From positions 124,001 to 188,000 of the forward strand of contig OX337233.1 in assembly GCA_946965045.2 (NCBI GenBank): DNA of 64,000 nucleotides, given 5' to 3'. The position numbers were made by a program, and so were the translations under genes. Of this stretch, positions 48,671 to 59,900 are shown piece after piece. This stretch comes from Epithemia pelagica (taxonomy: Eukaryota > Bacillariophyta > Bacillariophyceae > Surirellales > Surirellaceae). A model generated the notes under the pieces. It was not told the DNA's origin. It saw nothing but the letters and a program-made list of their open reading frames with translations, and ran no database searches. Numbering within the stretch: the stretch's first letter is position 1; every line of letters begins with the position of its first letter.

Positions 48671-49855
48671 TCAAGTTCCATCCTTGCCTTCATCACCACG
48701 GCGTGTATCGGGCTTTGTTCGTTTATGAGCTGATGTCGAGGTGGAGAAGGGAGAAATATCATCATCTCGGATACCCATACCTTCAAGAGAATGATACCAT
48801 CCGTTCGATTGCTGCTCACAGAGTCGACGAAAGCACCACGAATTCCTATCCATTAGTGGCAATGTCGCACAGGAAGGATTGATCCATCCACCAACCACGG
48901 CAACTTGATTGGCAACAGACACCATACTGCAGCCCCAACGATCTTCTTGCAGTCCAGGGAGATTCCACACACGGTTGCGGTGCGTATCCAAGACTTCCAC
49001 ACTTAAATTGCCTCGTCCTCCCGCCACCACCAGACAAGATCCCACGGCTACCATTGCACAAAAAGCTCGAGGGTTGGAAAGCACCAATTCAGAGTGAGTG
49101 GTCCAAGCGGACGAGAAGGAAATGACTGTCGTCAAAGACTCGTCTTTTCTCTCCTCTGCAAAGTCCAAATACTCCACCGAATCAAGTACATTGTCATCGT
49201 TTCGGCCTCCAACGACAAAAATGCGGTGTCCAACGACTGCGCTGTCAAAGTATGATCGAGGAACAGTCATAGATGGTCCCTCAATGAGAGTGTGATTGCT
49301 GGTATCAACAATATCCACCGACGACCAATAACGATTGCTGCGTCCACCCATTACAACGATGTATCGGTTGTGCACGGCAACAGCACAACATCCCACTCGT
49401 CCCGTTGATAATCGACATGTCAATGTTGTCCAATAACTATCCTGTGTGGTGGTGGTTGTAAAGGATGATCGAAGCAAATCATTGGCATCGATTCGTTCAA
49501 TACAATCCAAAAGTCCTCGACTGTATCCTCCCATCACGTACACGCCGCCATTGCAAACAACAGCGGCATGTCCAGCACGTGTCTTGTCCATGGATGGTCC
49601 TTCTCGCCACTGCTTGCTGGGGTGTGATAGATTCAATGTAAGAACCGAATCGAGCTCGCATTGACCTGTTCGATATCCACCCAACACGACGACGGTTTGT
49701 TCTTGGTTGTTATCGGGATGATTCAGTACGACCGAAGCATGACGAGAACGCCATTCACCCTCAAGAGGAGGCCAGTCCTCGAAATTCCATTCATGTGTCT
49801 CGTCTAACAGGACAAGGCCCGACTGCCATGCTTGTTCTTTCAGTGTCGTTGTCAT
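48671..49855 (-). CDS. Kelch-repeat protein K7
   Basis: 394 residues from ATG 49853-49855 (MTTTLKEQAW). The frame stays open 161 codons further, but that stretch is the upstream region and family X sequence, so it is not taken as coding. Six kelch strands: VVVLGGYRTG, VYVMGGYSRG, YIVVMGGRSN, IFVVGGRNDD, LVVAGGRG and VAVVGGW. Variable second loop GGYSRGLLDC; the fourth-to-fifth linker is shortened (EERKDESLTT). C-terminal tail HKRTKPDTRRGDEGKDGT. Its upstream region is of a different type from K1, K2, K5 and K6 but matches K8. Confidence 0.88.
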   Translation of the reverse strand: MTTTLKEQAWQSGLVLLDETHEWNFEDWPPLEGEWRSRHASVVLNHPDNNQEQTVVVLGGYRTGQCELDSVLTLNLSHPSKQWREGPSMDKTRAGHAAVVCNGGVYVMGGYSRGLLDCIERIDANDLLRSSFTTTTTQDSYWTTLTCRLSTGRVGCCAVAVHNRYIVVMGGRSNRYWSSVDIVDTSNHTLIEGPSMTVPRSYFDSAVVGHRIFVVGGRNDDNVLDSVEYLDFAEERKDESLTTVISFSSAWTTHSELVLSNPRAFCAMVAVGSCLVVAGGRGNLSVEVLDTHRNRVWNLPGLQEDRWGCSMVSVANQVAVVGGWINPSCATLPLMDRNSWCFRRLCEQQSNGWYHSLEGMGIRDDDISPFSTSTSAHKRTKPDTRRGDEGKDGT

Positions 49856-50110
49856 GGTCACGGCTTTACTAATACGTTGACAAGAAAAATGGCAGAGGGT
49901 ATTTTTGTAATAGTAGAGCAGCTTTGCTTTTTTGCGTGGAGACCGCGGCGACAGAAAGGTGTGCCAGTCCTGCGTACGATGGTGAAGGGTAATCAATCGC
50001 ACATAGATTTCATGACAAGCCCCAAGAAAAGTATCTTTTGGTCGACGACGAGAGGGAGAGAGCGACAGCATTATTTGTGATGATGAAGAGGTCCTTTTGT
50101 ATGATGAATA
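49856..50110 (-). promoter_or_regulatory. 5' region of K7, second type
   Basis: Shares with the K8 upstream region (52483-52740) the strings GGTGTGCCAGTCCTGCGTACGATG/GTGCCTGTCCTGCGTACGATG, GAAGGGTAATCAATCGCACATAG/GAAGGGCAATCAATCGCACATAG and ATGACAAGCCCCAAGAAAAGTATC. The CTGCAGAATTTATGAGG block of other kelch genes is absent. Likely an alternative promoter. Confidence 0.5.
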
Positions 50111-50860
50111 GGTCAGTGCGAGGCACAAAGTGGAGGTAGAGTACTCTTGTGCGACAGTGTTGTAATCGTGCAACAAGGTTTCGGCGGATCTGGCATTGAG
50201 GGGCACGACATCGCGATGAGGAGGAGCTTGTTTCCAGGCATGATCGATCGAACGAGCAATGCTGCGACAGGAAATAGTGGTGGTGGATGTTTCTTGACTC
50301 GTCGTCGTCCATGGCACGAAAGTGCCCACAAAGTCCAACTTCCAAGACGGAGTTCAACACAGTTGGTTCCACGACAATGATACCATCCATTTCGTTCATT
50401 TGGAGAAGGAACAATGAGTGCCTTCTTCTTTGTCGCTGCGTTGGTAGTTCGGGAGGTTCTGGTGTGTCAACGATAAGGCTCGATTCCTTGCTGTCGTGCT
50501 GGTCCATTGCGACAACTGGCACGACCGATCCGATTTGGTGGGTTCCTCTTGGATTTGTTCTGGAGGGACTTTACTGTCCTTGTTGCAACTGTCCTCCTGA
50601 CGAGACGAAATTCCATTCGCAGGAGACAACGTGGGCTGTTCGATCGTAGCCAAGAGGGTCTTGCAAAAAGTGTTGCGGTATACGTCTCTGGACGTAGGGT
50701 TCCGCCGATCCACCATGGAAGCAGGAAACTTGATGGTGAAGAATCGAACCCATTCGGTCGCATGGTGACTCCTCCGAAAGGGACACTGTTCTTGGTTATC
50801 GTGTCGGGATTGGACATGACACGGTCCTCCCTCCTTGCTTCCATCCAAAAAGCGAACCAT
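50111..50860 (-). pseudogene. Family X coding-like segment, copy 5
   Basis: Very similar to 19790-20441, including the same frame change between SSLIVDTPEPPELPTQ...VVEPTVLNSVLE and DFVGTFVPWTTTSQETSTTT. The C-terminal CWT...HVLAVV part is replaced by K7 upstream sequence at about 50130. Duplicated together with the family W ORF and the following kelch gene. Confidence 0.45.
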
Positions 50861-50926
50861 CAGAAGCGGGCCTCATCCGGTCCAACAAAGTGTTGCCTTG
50901 TCGTGCTTCTGCTCCTGATCCTGTCA

Positions 50927-51208
50927 TCATCGGACTTTTGGATCCACCTGTTTCGTCCTTTTGTCGGATTCATCAAACTCTAGAAAATTGAAACAAAGCC
51001 AATTTGAGAACTTTTTTGGAATACAACACAGTCGGTTCTTGCCGTAGCTACCACAGTTACCAATCGATGACGGTTTGCCGTGTAAAGAAGTGCCATGATA
51101 CCACCACAAGGTCATGGCCAAGGCGTAGTACCACTCGTAGACACACACAAGTCGGATCGTTCCTTCCATGCCTTTGACAACAAACAAGCACATTCTATCT
51201 TGCAACAT
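50927..51208 (-). other. Small ORF family W, copy 3
   Basis: 93 codons from ATG (MLQDRMCLFVVKGMEGTIRL), with YYALAMTLWWYHGTSLHG as in copy 1 and a 30-base insertion further on (GSYGKNRLCC). Same position relative to K8 as copy 1 has to K3. Coding status unproven. Confidence 0.35.
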
Positions 51209-51281
51209 GTTCTTTCTACTTTTGAGTAAACACTAACTAGGTTCTAGGATTGCAATCGAACATAGAAAACAAGTCAATGAC

Positions 51282-52482
51282 TTATAACAAAACGTCTAGG
51301 TTTTCATCCGTCCCTTCATCACCACGGTGAGTATCGGACCTTGCGCGTTTACAAGCTAATGTCGATGTGGAGAAGGGTGAGATATCATCATCTCGGATAC
51401 CCATACCTTCAAGAGAATGATACCATCGATTGGGCTGCTGCTCACAGAGTCGACGAAAACACCACGAATTCCTATCCAGTAGTGGTAATGTCGCACAGGA
51501 AGGATTGTCCCATCCACCAATCACGGCAACTTGATTTGCAACAGCCACCATACTGCAGCAATTGCGGTGATTCACGAATGGTGGGAGATTCCACATGCGG
51601 TTGCGGTGAATATCCAAGACTTCCACGGTTGAACCCCATCCTCCCGCCACAACCAGACAAGATCCCACGGCAACCACTGCACAAGATCTTCGTGCATTGG
51701 AAAGCCTCAACTCCAAATGAGTGGTCCAGGTGGGTGAGAAAGAAATGAATGTCAAGCCTATCTCCTTTTTTGTCACATCGCTGTCACAGGGTGTTGCATA
51801 GTACAAATACTCCACCTTGTCAACACGACCATGCTCGTTCCAACCTCCAACGACAAAGATGCGGTGTCCAATGACCGCACTGGCACAACAAAATCGTGGA
51901 ACATTCATGGATGGTCCCACAGAGACAGTGTGGTTCCTGGTATCAATAATATCCACCGACGACAAATAACGACCGTTATAGCCACCCATTACAACGATGT
52001 ATCGGTTGTGAACCGCGACAGCACCACATCCCCATCGTGGCGTTGATAACCGACATGTCAATGTCGTCCAGTTCATCTCGTGTGTGATGCTGGTTGTCAA
52101 AGATGATTGCAGCAAATAATTGGCATCAATTCGTTCGATACAATTCAAACATGAACCTTCAGAGTATCCTCCCATCACGTAGACGCCGCCATTGCACACA
52201 ACAGCGGCATGATGCCCACGTTTCTTGTCCATGGACGGCCCTTCTCGCCACTAAATTCATTACAAGAATGGAATCTAGCTCGCCTTGGCCTGTTCGATAT
52301 CCTCCCAACACGACGACGGTTTGTTCCTTGTTGTTATCGGTACGATTCAGTACGACCGAAGCATGACGAGAACGCCATTCACCTTCAAGAGGAGGCCAGT
52401 CCTGGTAATTCCATTCAGCTGTCTCATCGTCTAACAGGACAAGGCCCGACTGCAATGCTTGCTTTTGCAGTGTCGTTGTCAT
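51282..52482 (-). pseudogene. Kelch-repeat protein K8, broken by a small deletion
   Basis: Starts at ATG 52480-52482 (MTTTLQKQALQSG) and matches the family to SILVMNL at about 52255. There the copy lacks 17 bases relative to K1 (CTCGCCACTAAATTCATTACAAG against CTCGCCATTGCTTG...AGACAAG), so the frame is lost. From 52232 down to 51282 the original frame is open for 316 codons and contains five further blades (VYVMGGYSEG, YIVVMGGYNG, IFVVGGWNEHG, LVVAGGW, VAVIGGW) and tail. An ATG at 52230-52232 (MDKKRGHHA) could in principle give a five-bladed product. Otherwise a young pseudogene. Confidence 0.82.
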
Positions 52483-52740
52483 GGTCAACGGCGCTTTACA
52501 ACAACGTCGACGAGAAATGACAGCTTTGCAATTGAGCTTTCGCAGCGAGGAGAGGAGAGAGAGTGATGTGTGGAGACAGGAAAGTTGTGCCTGTCCTGCG
52601 TACGATGATGAAGGGCAATCAATCGCACATAGTTTTCATGACAAGCAACAAGAAAAGTATCTTTTGCTGTAAGATACGACGAGACGAGAGGAGGGAGAGA
52701 GATCGACATCCCAATCTGTGATGAAGAGGTCCTCCTATAA
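52483..52740 (-). promoter_or_regulatory. 5' region of K8, second type
   Basis: See K7: the two share this region and no other kelch gene in the window has it. Contains GAGAGGAGAGAGAG purine tracts near 52550. Confidence 0.45.
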
Positions 52741-53689
52741 CGAAGAGGTCCACAGATCGACAATCCAACATCCACTGGGTAGATATCCCTAGTTTCTGAG
52801 TCATCTCGACCAACACCATTTATGGAACACCATTCTTGCCTTGGGCCTACGGACTGTTCACATCAATAACAACAAAACAGAGTGAGACAGTGGTCCTCTC
52901 TTGATCCAATGATGTGAGTGGGCATCACTCATCAGGTATATAGTGAAGGAAGCAAGGCCACAAGTACAAGTACAAGTACCAAACACAAGAATCTGACGAC
53001 ATGATGGACCAGAAGGAACATGTCATTCATCCCATTCTGACTCGCTTCCCGTGTTGCATTAGCTCACAGCAGACGCCTGCATTCGTCTTCTTTGGATCGC
53101 TTTAAGATCCATTAAAACGACAAAATCAGCAATCAGCACCATACGGCCACTATTGTGCTTTTTGTAACAAAGATTGTCCTCCTCCACTAGACGTGCAACA
53201 GTGGAGGACCAAAGTGTTATACTCATGTATGCACCACAAGTGCTGTCATTTAGAATCCAGATGTTTGCCGTTTGTTTGCTCGCATGGACAATCCAGCAAG
53301 CCATACTTGGACACGAGGTGGTGGGTGGGGATGCCGCAGCACTGCCATGGTCTTTTTTTTCCTTCCTCCGTGATAGTGCCATGAGAAAGTGGCTATACTT
53401 TGTACTCTGCAAACTGTTATTGTGGATCTCCATGGACCGATCTGACGACGGTGTGAAGACGTGTCTCTCTTGGCGTTGGACTTGTATGTGGGAAGTGCTC
53501 CTCCAGTCCAGTATCGTCGACTACCAAGTCTTGGTCGTTGCAGCCAATCACCAAATGTCCAGTGGATGAAACGCAGCATCAAGTGTCGCCGCAACAGCGC
53601 AAGCCAGGAAAGAAACCTCGATGGAATCCCATATGAAAAGTACAACAACCAAGCCGCATTTGTCGTTGTCACACTGGACAAAAGAAGAA
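52741..53689. other. Region with unrecognised frames
   Basis: A minus-strand ATG frame at 53059-53433 (124 codons, NDSTCGAYMSITLWSSTVARLVEED ... RMVLIADFVVLMDL) and an overlapping plus-strand frame at 53174-53569 (131 codons, hydrophobic FAVCLLAWTIQQAILG, WLYFVLCKLLLWISM). Only one can be real and neither matches a family I know. CAAGTA repeats four times at 52960-52980. Otherwise empty. Confidence 0.35.
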
Positions 53690-53960
53690 CACCATTCTCA
53701 ACGACAACTTTGATCGCAACAAGCAAGAATTCGCCCCTTGGTTTTCGATTCGCAACAGGAGTCCTAGTGTAACAAACAACAAAGAAAGGAGAACACGAGG
53801 ACGGGAACGAGAATCTTCCTTCAGTACTACGGATCGAAGTACGAAACGCAATTCAACTCCCTAGTGATGAATTGATTATGGGAAAGGGTCGCATCACCCT
53901 TTCAAGTCTACATACAAAGATTTAAGCTGGTTGTTGGTGTGGAACGACAAGGCAGCAAAA
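53690..53960 (+). repeat. Family Y segment, copy 4 (short)
   Basis: Starts at the ILNDNFDRNK string and is missing both the GGTCGGCGCGCC part and most of the middle of other copies. Joins directly to AGGGTCGCATC...CTTTCAAGTCTACATAC and family X. Confidence 0.5.
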
Positions 53961-54720
53961 CCAACCAGAATCCAACGAAGCAGAAGAACAACAAGAAGTT
54001 CTATTAGACTACAGCCAAGACATGATCGGCGGCATTCGTGGTCGTGGTTTTGTTGTTGGTACTGCTGAGTTCGGTACGAGACTCAACTGTGGTAGTGATC
54101 GAGGTCCAACACTGCTGTTTGACGACAGCCAAGACATGATCGGCGCGGGTCGTGGTTTTGTTGGTGCTGTACGAGGCACAAAGGTTGTAGTGGGCAATGT
54201 CCAACAGTGCTGTTTGACAGTGCTGTAGTCGTGCAACAAGGTTTCAGCGGAACTGGCATTGAGGGGCAAGACATAACCTTGCGGACTGTGATTGTTGTTG
54301 TTGATCCCAATGGACCGATACCCATGGACTATCAAAGAGCCACTACGGAGAGACTGATTGCTGTATTGACACAAGCAAATTGCCGACCTCATCATAAAGA
54401 CTTCATAAAGACTAGTTGCTGTAGTGGAGGAACTATCGAACACTTCGGTGGCAAAAATTCCCAAGGATTCGCAAATGTCCTGTCACCCAAAACCACCACG
54501 AGCATCGAGAGAGGGGGTACTGTCCTCTCACGTAGTAGGCATGGGCCATAGAAGGACCGGACCTCACAGTTTAACGCATGGTCGACTGTCCAAACGAGTC
54601 GCTGCGCCAAGTGTTTCAGGCACGCAACCATAATCCTCCACAACATGATAACTCGACCTTTTCAACAGCAGAGAGGCATGGTCCAATGGACATCTACCCA
54701 AGGACTGGCTCCACTATGGT
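53961..54720 (-). pseudogene. Family X coding-like segment, copy 6
   Basis: Longest single minus frame of the family in this part (54009-54464, 151 codons; GIFATEVFDSSSTTATSLYEVFMMRSAICLCQYSNQSLRSG in order, then VLPLNASSAETLLHDYSTV and two CWT/SSVGPR units). The tandem 114-bp duplication (starts 54018 and 54132) matches that of copy 1, so copies 1 and 6 descend from a duplicated ancestor. Function unknown. Confidence 0.45.
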
Positions 54721-54878
54721 GTAACTTTACAACGGAGTACATGATATCTCAATAATAGTTCGCAATGCCATGAAGAATACAATACAACTACTGTTTGAGA
54801 GTAAACGATAATGCTATAGTTCCGCTATTTTTAGGACATACATGCAATACGTTGCAAATTTCATGTTTCATCCTCTCA

Positions 54879-55487
54879 TTAATCACCGAGGTGAGTATCG
54901 GGCCTTGCTCGTTTATGAGCTGATGCCGAGGTGGAGAAGGGTGAAGTATCAGCATGTTGGATATTCCTTCCTTCCCCCAAAAGACACCATCTGTTGGGCC
55001 GCTGCTCACAGAGTCGTCGAAAACACCACGAATTCCTATCCATTAGTGGTAATGTCGTACAGGACGGATTGTCGCCACCACCAATCACGGCAACTTGATT
55101 GGCAACAGCCACCAAACTGCAGCCTTCGCGGTGATTGTGGTCATTTCCGAATGGTGGGAGATTCCATACGCGGTTGCGGTTCGTATCCAAGACATCAACG
55201 GTTGGATTGCCTCGTCCTCCTTCTGCCACCACCAGACAAGATCCCACGGCAACCACTGGACAACGACTTCGTGCATTGGAAAGCCTCAACTCCGAATGGG
55301 TGGTCCAGGTGGGTGAGAAAGAAATGAACGTCGAGCCAGTTTCTTTTCTTGTATCATCACTGTCACAGGGTGTTGCATAGTCCAAATACTCCACCGAGTC
55401 AAGATAGTCATCATCATTTTGGCCTCCAACGACAAAGATGCGGTGGCCAACGACTGCGCTGCCAAAATATGACCGAGGAACAGTCAT
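54879..55487 (-). pseudogene. Kelch-repeat protein K9, 5' truncated
   Basis: Only blades four to six and the C-terminus: MTVPRSYFGSAVVGHRIFVVGGQNDD, LVVAEGGRG and VAVIGGG, then CFRRLCEQRPNRW and KRARPDTHLGD. The similarity to other copies breaks at about 55490 within GTCATGGA, and K10 3' flank follows at once. The internal Met could start translation, and a TATATTATATAG string lies 10-25 bases upstream on the minus strand, but half a propeller is unlikely to be stable. Confidence 0.8.
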
Positions 55488-55663
55488 GGAAGATTACACT
55501 ATATAATATATCCCCTTTTGCAGGACATCAATGCAGGAAACAAGAAAGTGTCTGAGAACAAAATCATTATTTTATAGTTCCACTAGTGTAGGACATCAAT
55601 GCAATATGTTGCCCATTTCAAGTTTCATCCTTGCCTTTATCACTAGTACGTACTGGTCCTTGT

Positions 55664-56815
55664 TCATTCAGATTTTGATGTCGAGGTGGAGAAGGACGAA
55701 ATGCCCATTCCTTCCCGAAAATGGTACCATCCGCTAAGTTGCTGCTCACAGAGACGGCGAAAACACCACGAATTCTTGTCCATTAGCGGTAATGTCGCAC
55801 AGGTAGGATTGTGCTCTCCACCGATCACGGTAACTTGATTGGCAGCAGTCACCATACTGCAGCCCCTGCGGAAATTACGAAGAGGAGGAAGATTCCATAC
55901 GAGGTTGCGGTTCGTATCCAAGACTTCCACGGTTGAATTGACACGTCCTCCCGCCACCACTAGACAAGATCCCACGGCTGCCATTGCACAAGGCCTTCGT
56001 GCATTGGAAGGCACCAACTCCGACGGAGTGGTCCAAGAGGATGAGAAAGAAATGAATGTCGAACCAATCTCCTTTTTTGTCTCGTCATTGTAACAAGACT
56101 TTGCAAAGTCGACGTACTCCACCGAGTCAAGATGATGGCCATGCTCTGTTTCGCCTCCAACGACATAGATGCAGTGGCCAATGACCGCACTGGCACACCA
56201 TTGTCGTGGAACAGTCATGCTTGGTCCCGCAGTGACAGTGTGGTTGTTTATATCTATAATATCCACCGACGACAAACAACGATTGCTGCGTCCACCCAAT
56301 ACAACAATATATCGATTGTGAACCGCAACAGCAGCACATCCCCATCGTGGCGTTGATAACCGACATGTCAATGTTGTCCAATGACTCTCATGTGCGGTGC
56401 TGGATGTCAAAGATGTTGTTAGGATATCGTCGGCATCAATTTGTTCGATACAATCCAAAGGTGCTCCATTGTCTCCTCCCATCACGTAAATGCCTCCATT
56501 GCACACAACAGCGGCATGTCCAGCACGTTTCTGGTTCATGGGTGGCCCTTCTCGCCATTGCTTGTCTGGGTCTGCCAGATTCAATAAAAGAATAGAATTC
56601 ACATAGCCTCGGCGTTGTTGAATTCCTCCCAACACGACAACAATTTGTGCCTTGTTGTTGTCGTTGTGGAGTTCCTTGTCGAGATGATCGAGTACGACCG
56701 TAGCATGAAGATAACGCCATCCACCCTGAAGAGGAGGCCAATCGTTTTCATTCCATTCTGCTGTCTCGTCGGAAAGGAAAAGGTCCGACTGCCATGCTTG
56801 TTCTTTCAGAGTCAT
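55664..56815 (-). CDS. Kelch-repeat protein K10
   Basis: 383 residues from ATG 56813-56815 (MTLKEQAW). As in K4, an in-frame ATG 15 codons upstream exists. Six kelch strands: VVVLGGIQQ, IYVMGGDNG, YIVVLGGRSN, IYVVGGETEHG, LVVAGGR and VTVIGGE. N-terminal 118 residues or so identical to K4; downstream it differs throughout. The C-terminus is short (GISSFSTSTSKSE) and lacks the basic tail. Predicted soluble propeller. Confidence 0.88.
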   Translation of the reverse strand: MTLKEQAWQSDLFLSDETAEWNENDWPPLQGGWRYLHATVVLDHLDKELHNDNNKAQIVVVLGGIQQRRGYVNSILLLNLADPDKQWREGPPMNQKRAGHAAVVCNGGIYVMGGDNGAPLDCIEQIDADDILTTSLTSSTAHESHWTTLTCRLSTPRWGCAAVAVHNRYIVVLGGRSNRCLSSVDIIDINNHTVTAGPSMTVPRQWCASAVIGHCIYVVGGETEHGHHLDSVEYVDFAKSCYNDETKKEIGSTFISFSSSWTTPSELVPSNARRPCAMAAVGSCLVVAGGRVNSTVEVLDTNRNLVWNLPPLRNFRRGCSMVTAANQVTVIGGEHNPTCATLPLMDKNSWCFRRLCEQQLSGWYHFREGMGISSFSTSTSKSE

Positions 56816-56935
56816 GCTCAGTCTTCCTTTTGTTGACCGCAGCGCATTTATGAGGATCAAAGGAGCACACTGATGACTGTGTAATAGATTGCAGTGGGCT
56901 GCTCGGATGGGTGTGGACTGGAAAAAGAAGAGTAT
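56816..56935 (-). promoter_or_regulatory. 5' region of K10 (same variant as K4)
   Basis: Nearly identical to 24651-24770, with GCATTTATGAGGATCAAAGG and GGGTGTGGACTGG. Part of the large duplicated block. Confidence 0.4.
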
Positions 56936-59900
56936 ATACTGTAATCCCCAGCGGGGGAATTATGAGGATTAGTGACACAGTGGCTAAAAAAAAGAAAGGA
57001 CGACACAAACGACGCGACCCATCCTTACATTCTTGTGCGATCGGACGTAGGCTTTTGAGTACTACACGTGGAAGCCTTCGAGCCAGTGCTTTTGTCGGGT
57101 ACGTACATAACACCACACACACATCTTTTGCCCAAATACAAACAAAACATCATGGATTGGATTCCAACTATGGGTACATCCGGACTGTTGACGAATGTGA
57201 ATTGCAATGTCTCGTGCCTGACGTCTCAATTCACATCAGAGAATGCTGATGGACTGGTTTCAGCTTCGACATGCGGCAGATCGCACCAGCAGCAAGTTTA
57301 ATGGAACCGCTGTCGACCCAGTTGCGTCAGTCCCAGAGACTTCTTCCTTCCCCTTGATGGTTCCATTCCATCTTTGCTCGATCAATAATGATTCGTTCTT
57401 CACAAGACGACGGACGAGGAATGTAGAGAAGCAGCAACCAACCATGCTCGATTTCCAAAAAAGAACCATCAGAGAAGCGGACAACAGGGTCCACAAGGTT
57501 TTTAGCTTGTCGTGCTTTTCGTCCTATTACTGCTCCTCTCATCATCGGACATTGGAATCCACCCGTTTCGTCCTTTTGTCAGATTCATTGACCACAAGAG
57601 ACCACACAAGGAGCACGACCAACAGATGTCGAAACTCGTGGTTCGTGGCGGGAAAGCAGCAATGGTAACACAGTCATTCGATTGTGCTACGATGATGCCG
57701 ACAACACAAAAACAACTACAACCAGTTACACCCAAACATCAACAAGAACTACCGTCCTGCTTGTTCGTTGAGGAGCACGACAAGAAGAGAAAAATCAGGA
57801 TTTCCGATCCACATATAGAGGACCCGAACAACAAGAACAACAACACTTGTCGCATGCACAGCAGGCATCCAGGGTTTTGTCCTCCTTCGCGTAATTGCCT
57901 ATAGTAACGAATGAATGGTTTCGATCGAAGCATTGACGATTGGTGGTTCAGGACAAAATAAGACCAGTTGGTTATATTTTTGAACACGGCCCACCAGCAC
58001 CACAATGATAAACCACCAACACGGGGGTCGTCACGAAGCTACATGGACAAGGATCATGTTTCGAGAACTGCAGGTATGTATCATGCAAGGACCCAACCGC
58101 ACAAATTGATGCTTGGCCGAATCCGAGACCACCCTTCGAACGAGTCGCTGTGCCTTCTTAGACGTTGTTTCGTGAAGGTGTTTCTGGCGCGGTGCACGAC
58201 CATGATCTTCCACAACAAGATGATCCGATCTTTTCAACAACAGATAGAACTGTTGCCAATTCCAAGAAACACTCCGAGTGTATCCAAGAACAAAAGGACT
58301 GTCATCTCGCCAGCATTATTTGTGCTCTCGAACATCATAGATGGTGCGCGGAGAAAGAAAATGAAGAGAATATTGGTGTCGTTGACTGCGGGGTGCTTCC
58401 GGTTTTCCTCTTTCACTTCCGGTCTGCACCATGGTCGATGCCCCTTGCCAAATCTTGTGCCAACCTGTTTTCTCATTCACGATATTGTTCCATGGGCTCG
58501 CATTTCGAAGAAGAAATGCGCTCGCACTGATCGAGATGCCATCCTGTGTGTCGAGGAATATCGACAGAGACGTTTCTGCCTGCCAATGACACCAATGTGT
58601 GGCTGTTCCCCGCTCTTGCTGCTCCAGAATCAATGCAAAGAATATTGCCATCCCGTTGCTGCTTGAAATGACGACAACAAGAAATCCTCCACCAGCATCG
58701 ACCAGTGGCCGTAGCACCATTATCAATCATCACAACAGGACGCGAAAGATGTCTTGTCACAACAACAATAAACAACCAACCACCACAGGTACAAGACTCG
58801 GTTTCCCTACGTCCATGCTCAGGCGCAATGATGACACGTTCTTCGAAAGAGGAGGAGGAGGAAAGTATAGAAGCAGCATCCCCTCATGACACAATCCTCC
58901 CAACTTCCATGCACAAGTCAACCCTTTGTCAATTTCTAGCAAGAACCCTAAGAGAAGCAGACAATAGGATCAAGATGGTTTCGCATTGTCGTGATTATTC
59001 TCTCCCTGCTCCTCTCATCGTCGGACATTTGAATCCACCCGTTTCGTCCTTTTGTTGGATTCATCGACCACGAGACCATGAACCAAGCCACACAAGGATC
59101 AGGATCAAGAGATGCCTAAACTCGCGATTCGTGGTGGAAAGGACCAAAGACCACACAGTTATTCGATTGCACTACAGTGATGATGACTGCACCTAACAAC
59201 AACAACGAGTTACACCCAATCATCAACAACAAGAAGAGCCGTTCTGCTCATTCATCAAGGAGCACGGCAAGACGAGAAAAATCAGGTTTGACGATCTACC
59301 AGCAAGACCCAAACAACAATAACAGTCGTCGCATGCACAGCAGGCATCCCGTTTTGTCCTCCTTCTCGCAATTTTCAAATAGGCAAAGTAAAGTCATATA
59401 CTCCGTGCTGGATCGGTTGCTTCGCGCAACCATGGGACCGTTGTTGTCGGAATGGCGGGTTGGTGTGCATCGGCCTATCGACATGCCGTACCAACCTTGC
59501 TTCAACTGCAAGAACGGATGTTGACGACGGCCAATGAAGGCATGGACCAAGTCTCGATTCAATCTCTCATTGCGAAAGCACAAATCTCACTTTTCTCAAT
59601 GTCGTCCGCATCTTGTTCCATGGCTCGTCCCCAGTCAAATCGTCTTCAATCAACTCTGGATGGGAGTTCGGCTTTGGAGACGATTGACAAGGTATCATCA
59701 TCGACTGCTCGCAATTTCTCTTGAATGGTTGAACAACAAAGGTTTTGCCGTTCATACCTATACAAGGGATTGTGGCACCATCTCCGATATTCATTACTGA
59801 TGGCATGGGTATGCAATCCGTGGGAGACGCCCGGTTGGTATCCGGCTCGATTGCTCAAGCTTGCATAGGTCCCGATTGGTGCAAGGGTTTCATTACCGAT

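Noticed and set aside
49856-50338. 161-codon upstream extension of the K7 frame
   Set aside because: It reads through the K7 upstream region and into family X sequence, and the internal ATG gives the N-terminus shared by the kelch family.
57968-58666. 232-codon plus-strand frame as a gene
   Set aside because: The frame begins at TTG, not ATG, and runs through sequence similar to family X, which is read from the other strand. No domain and no copy with the same frame.
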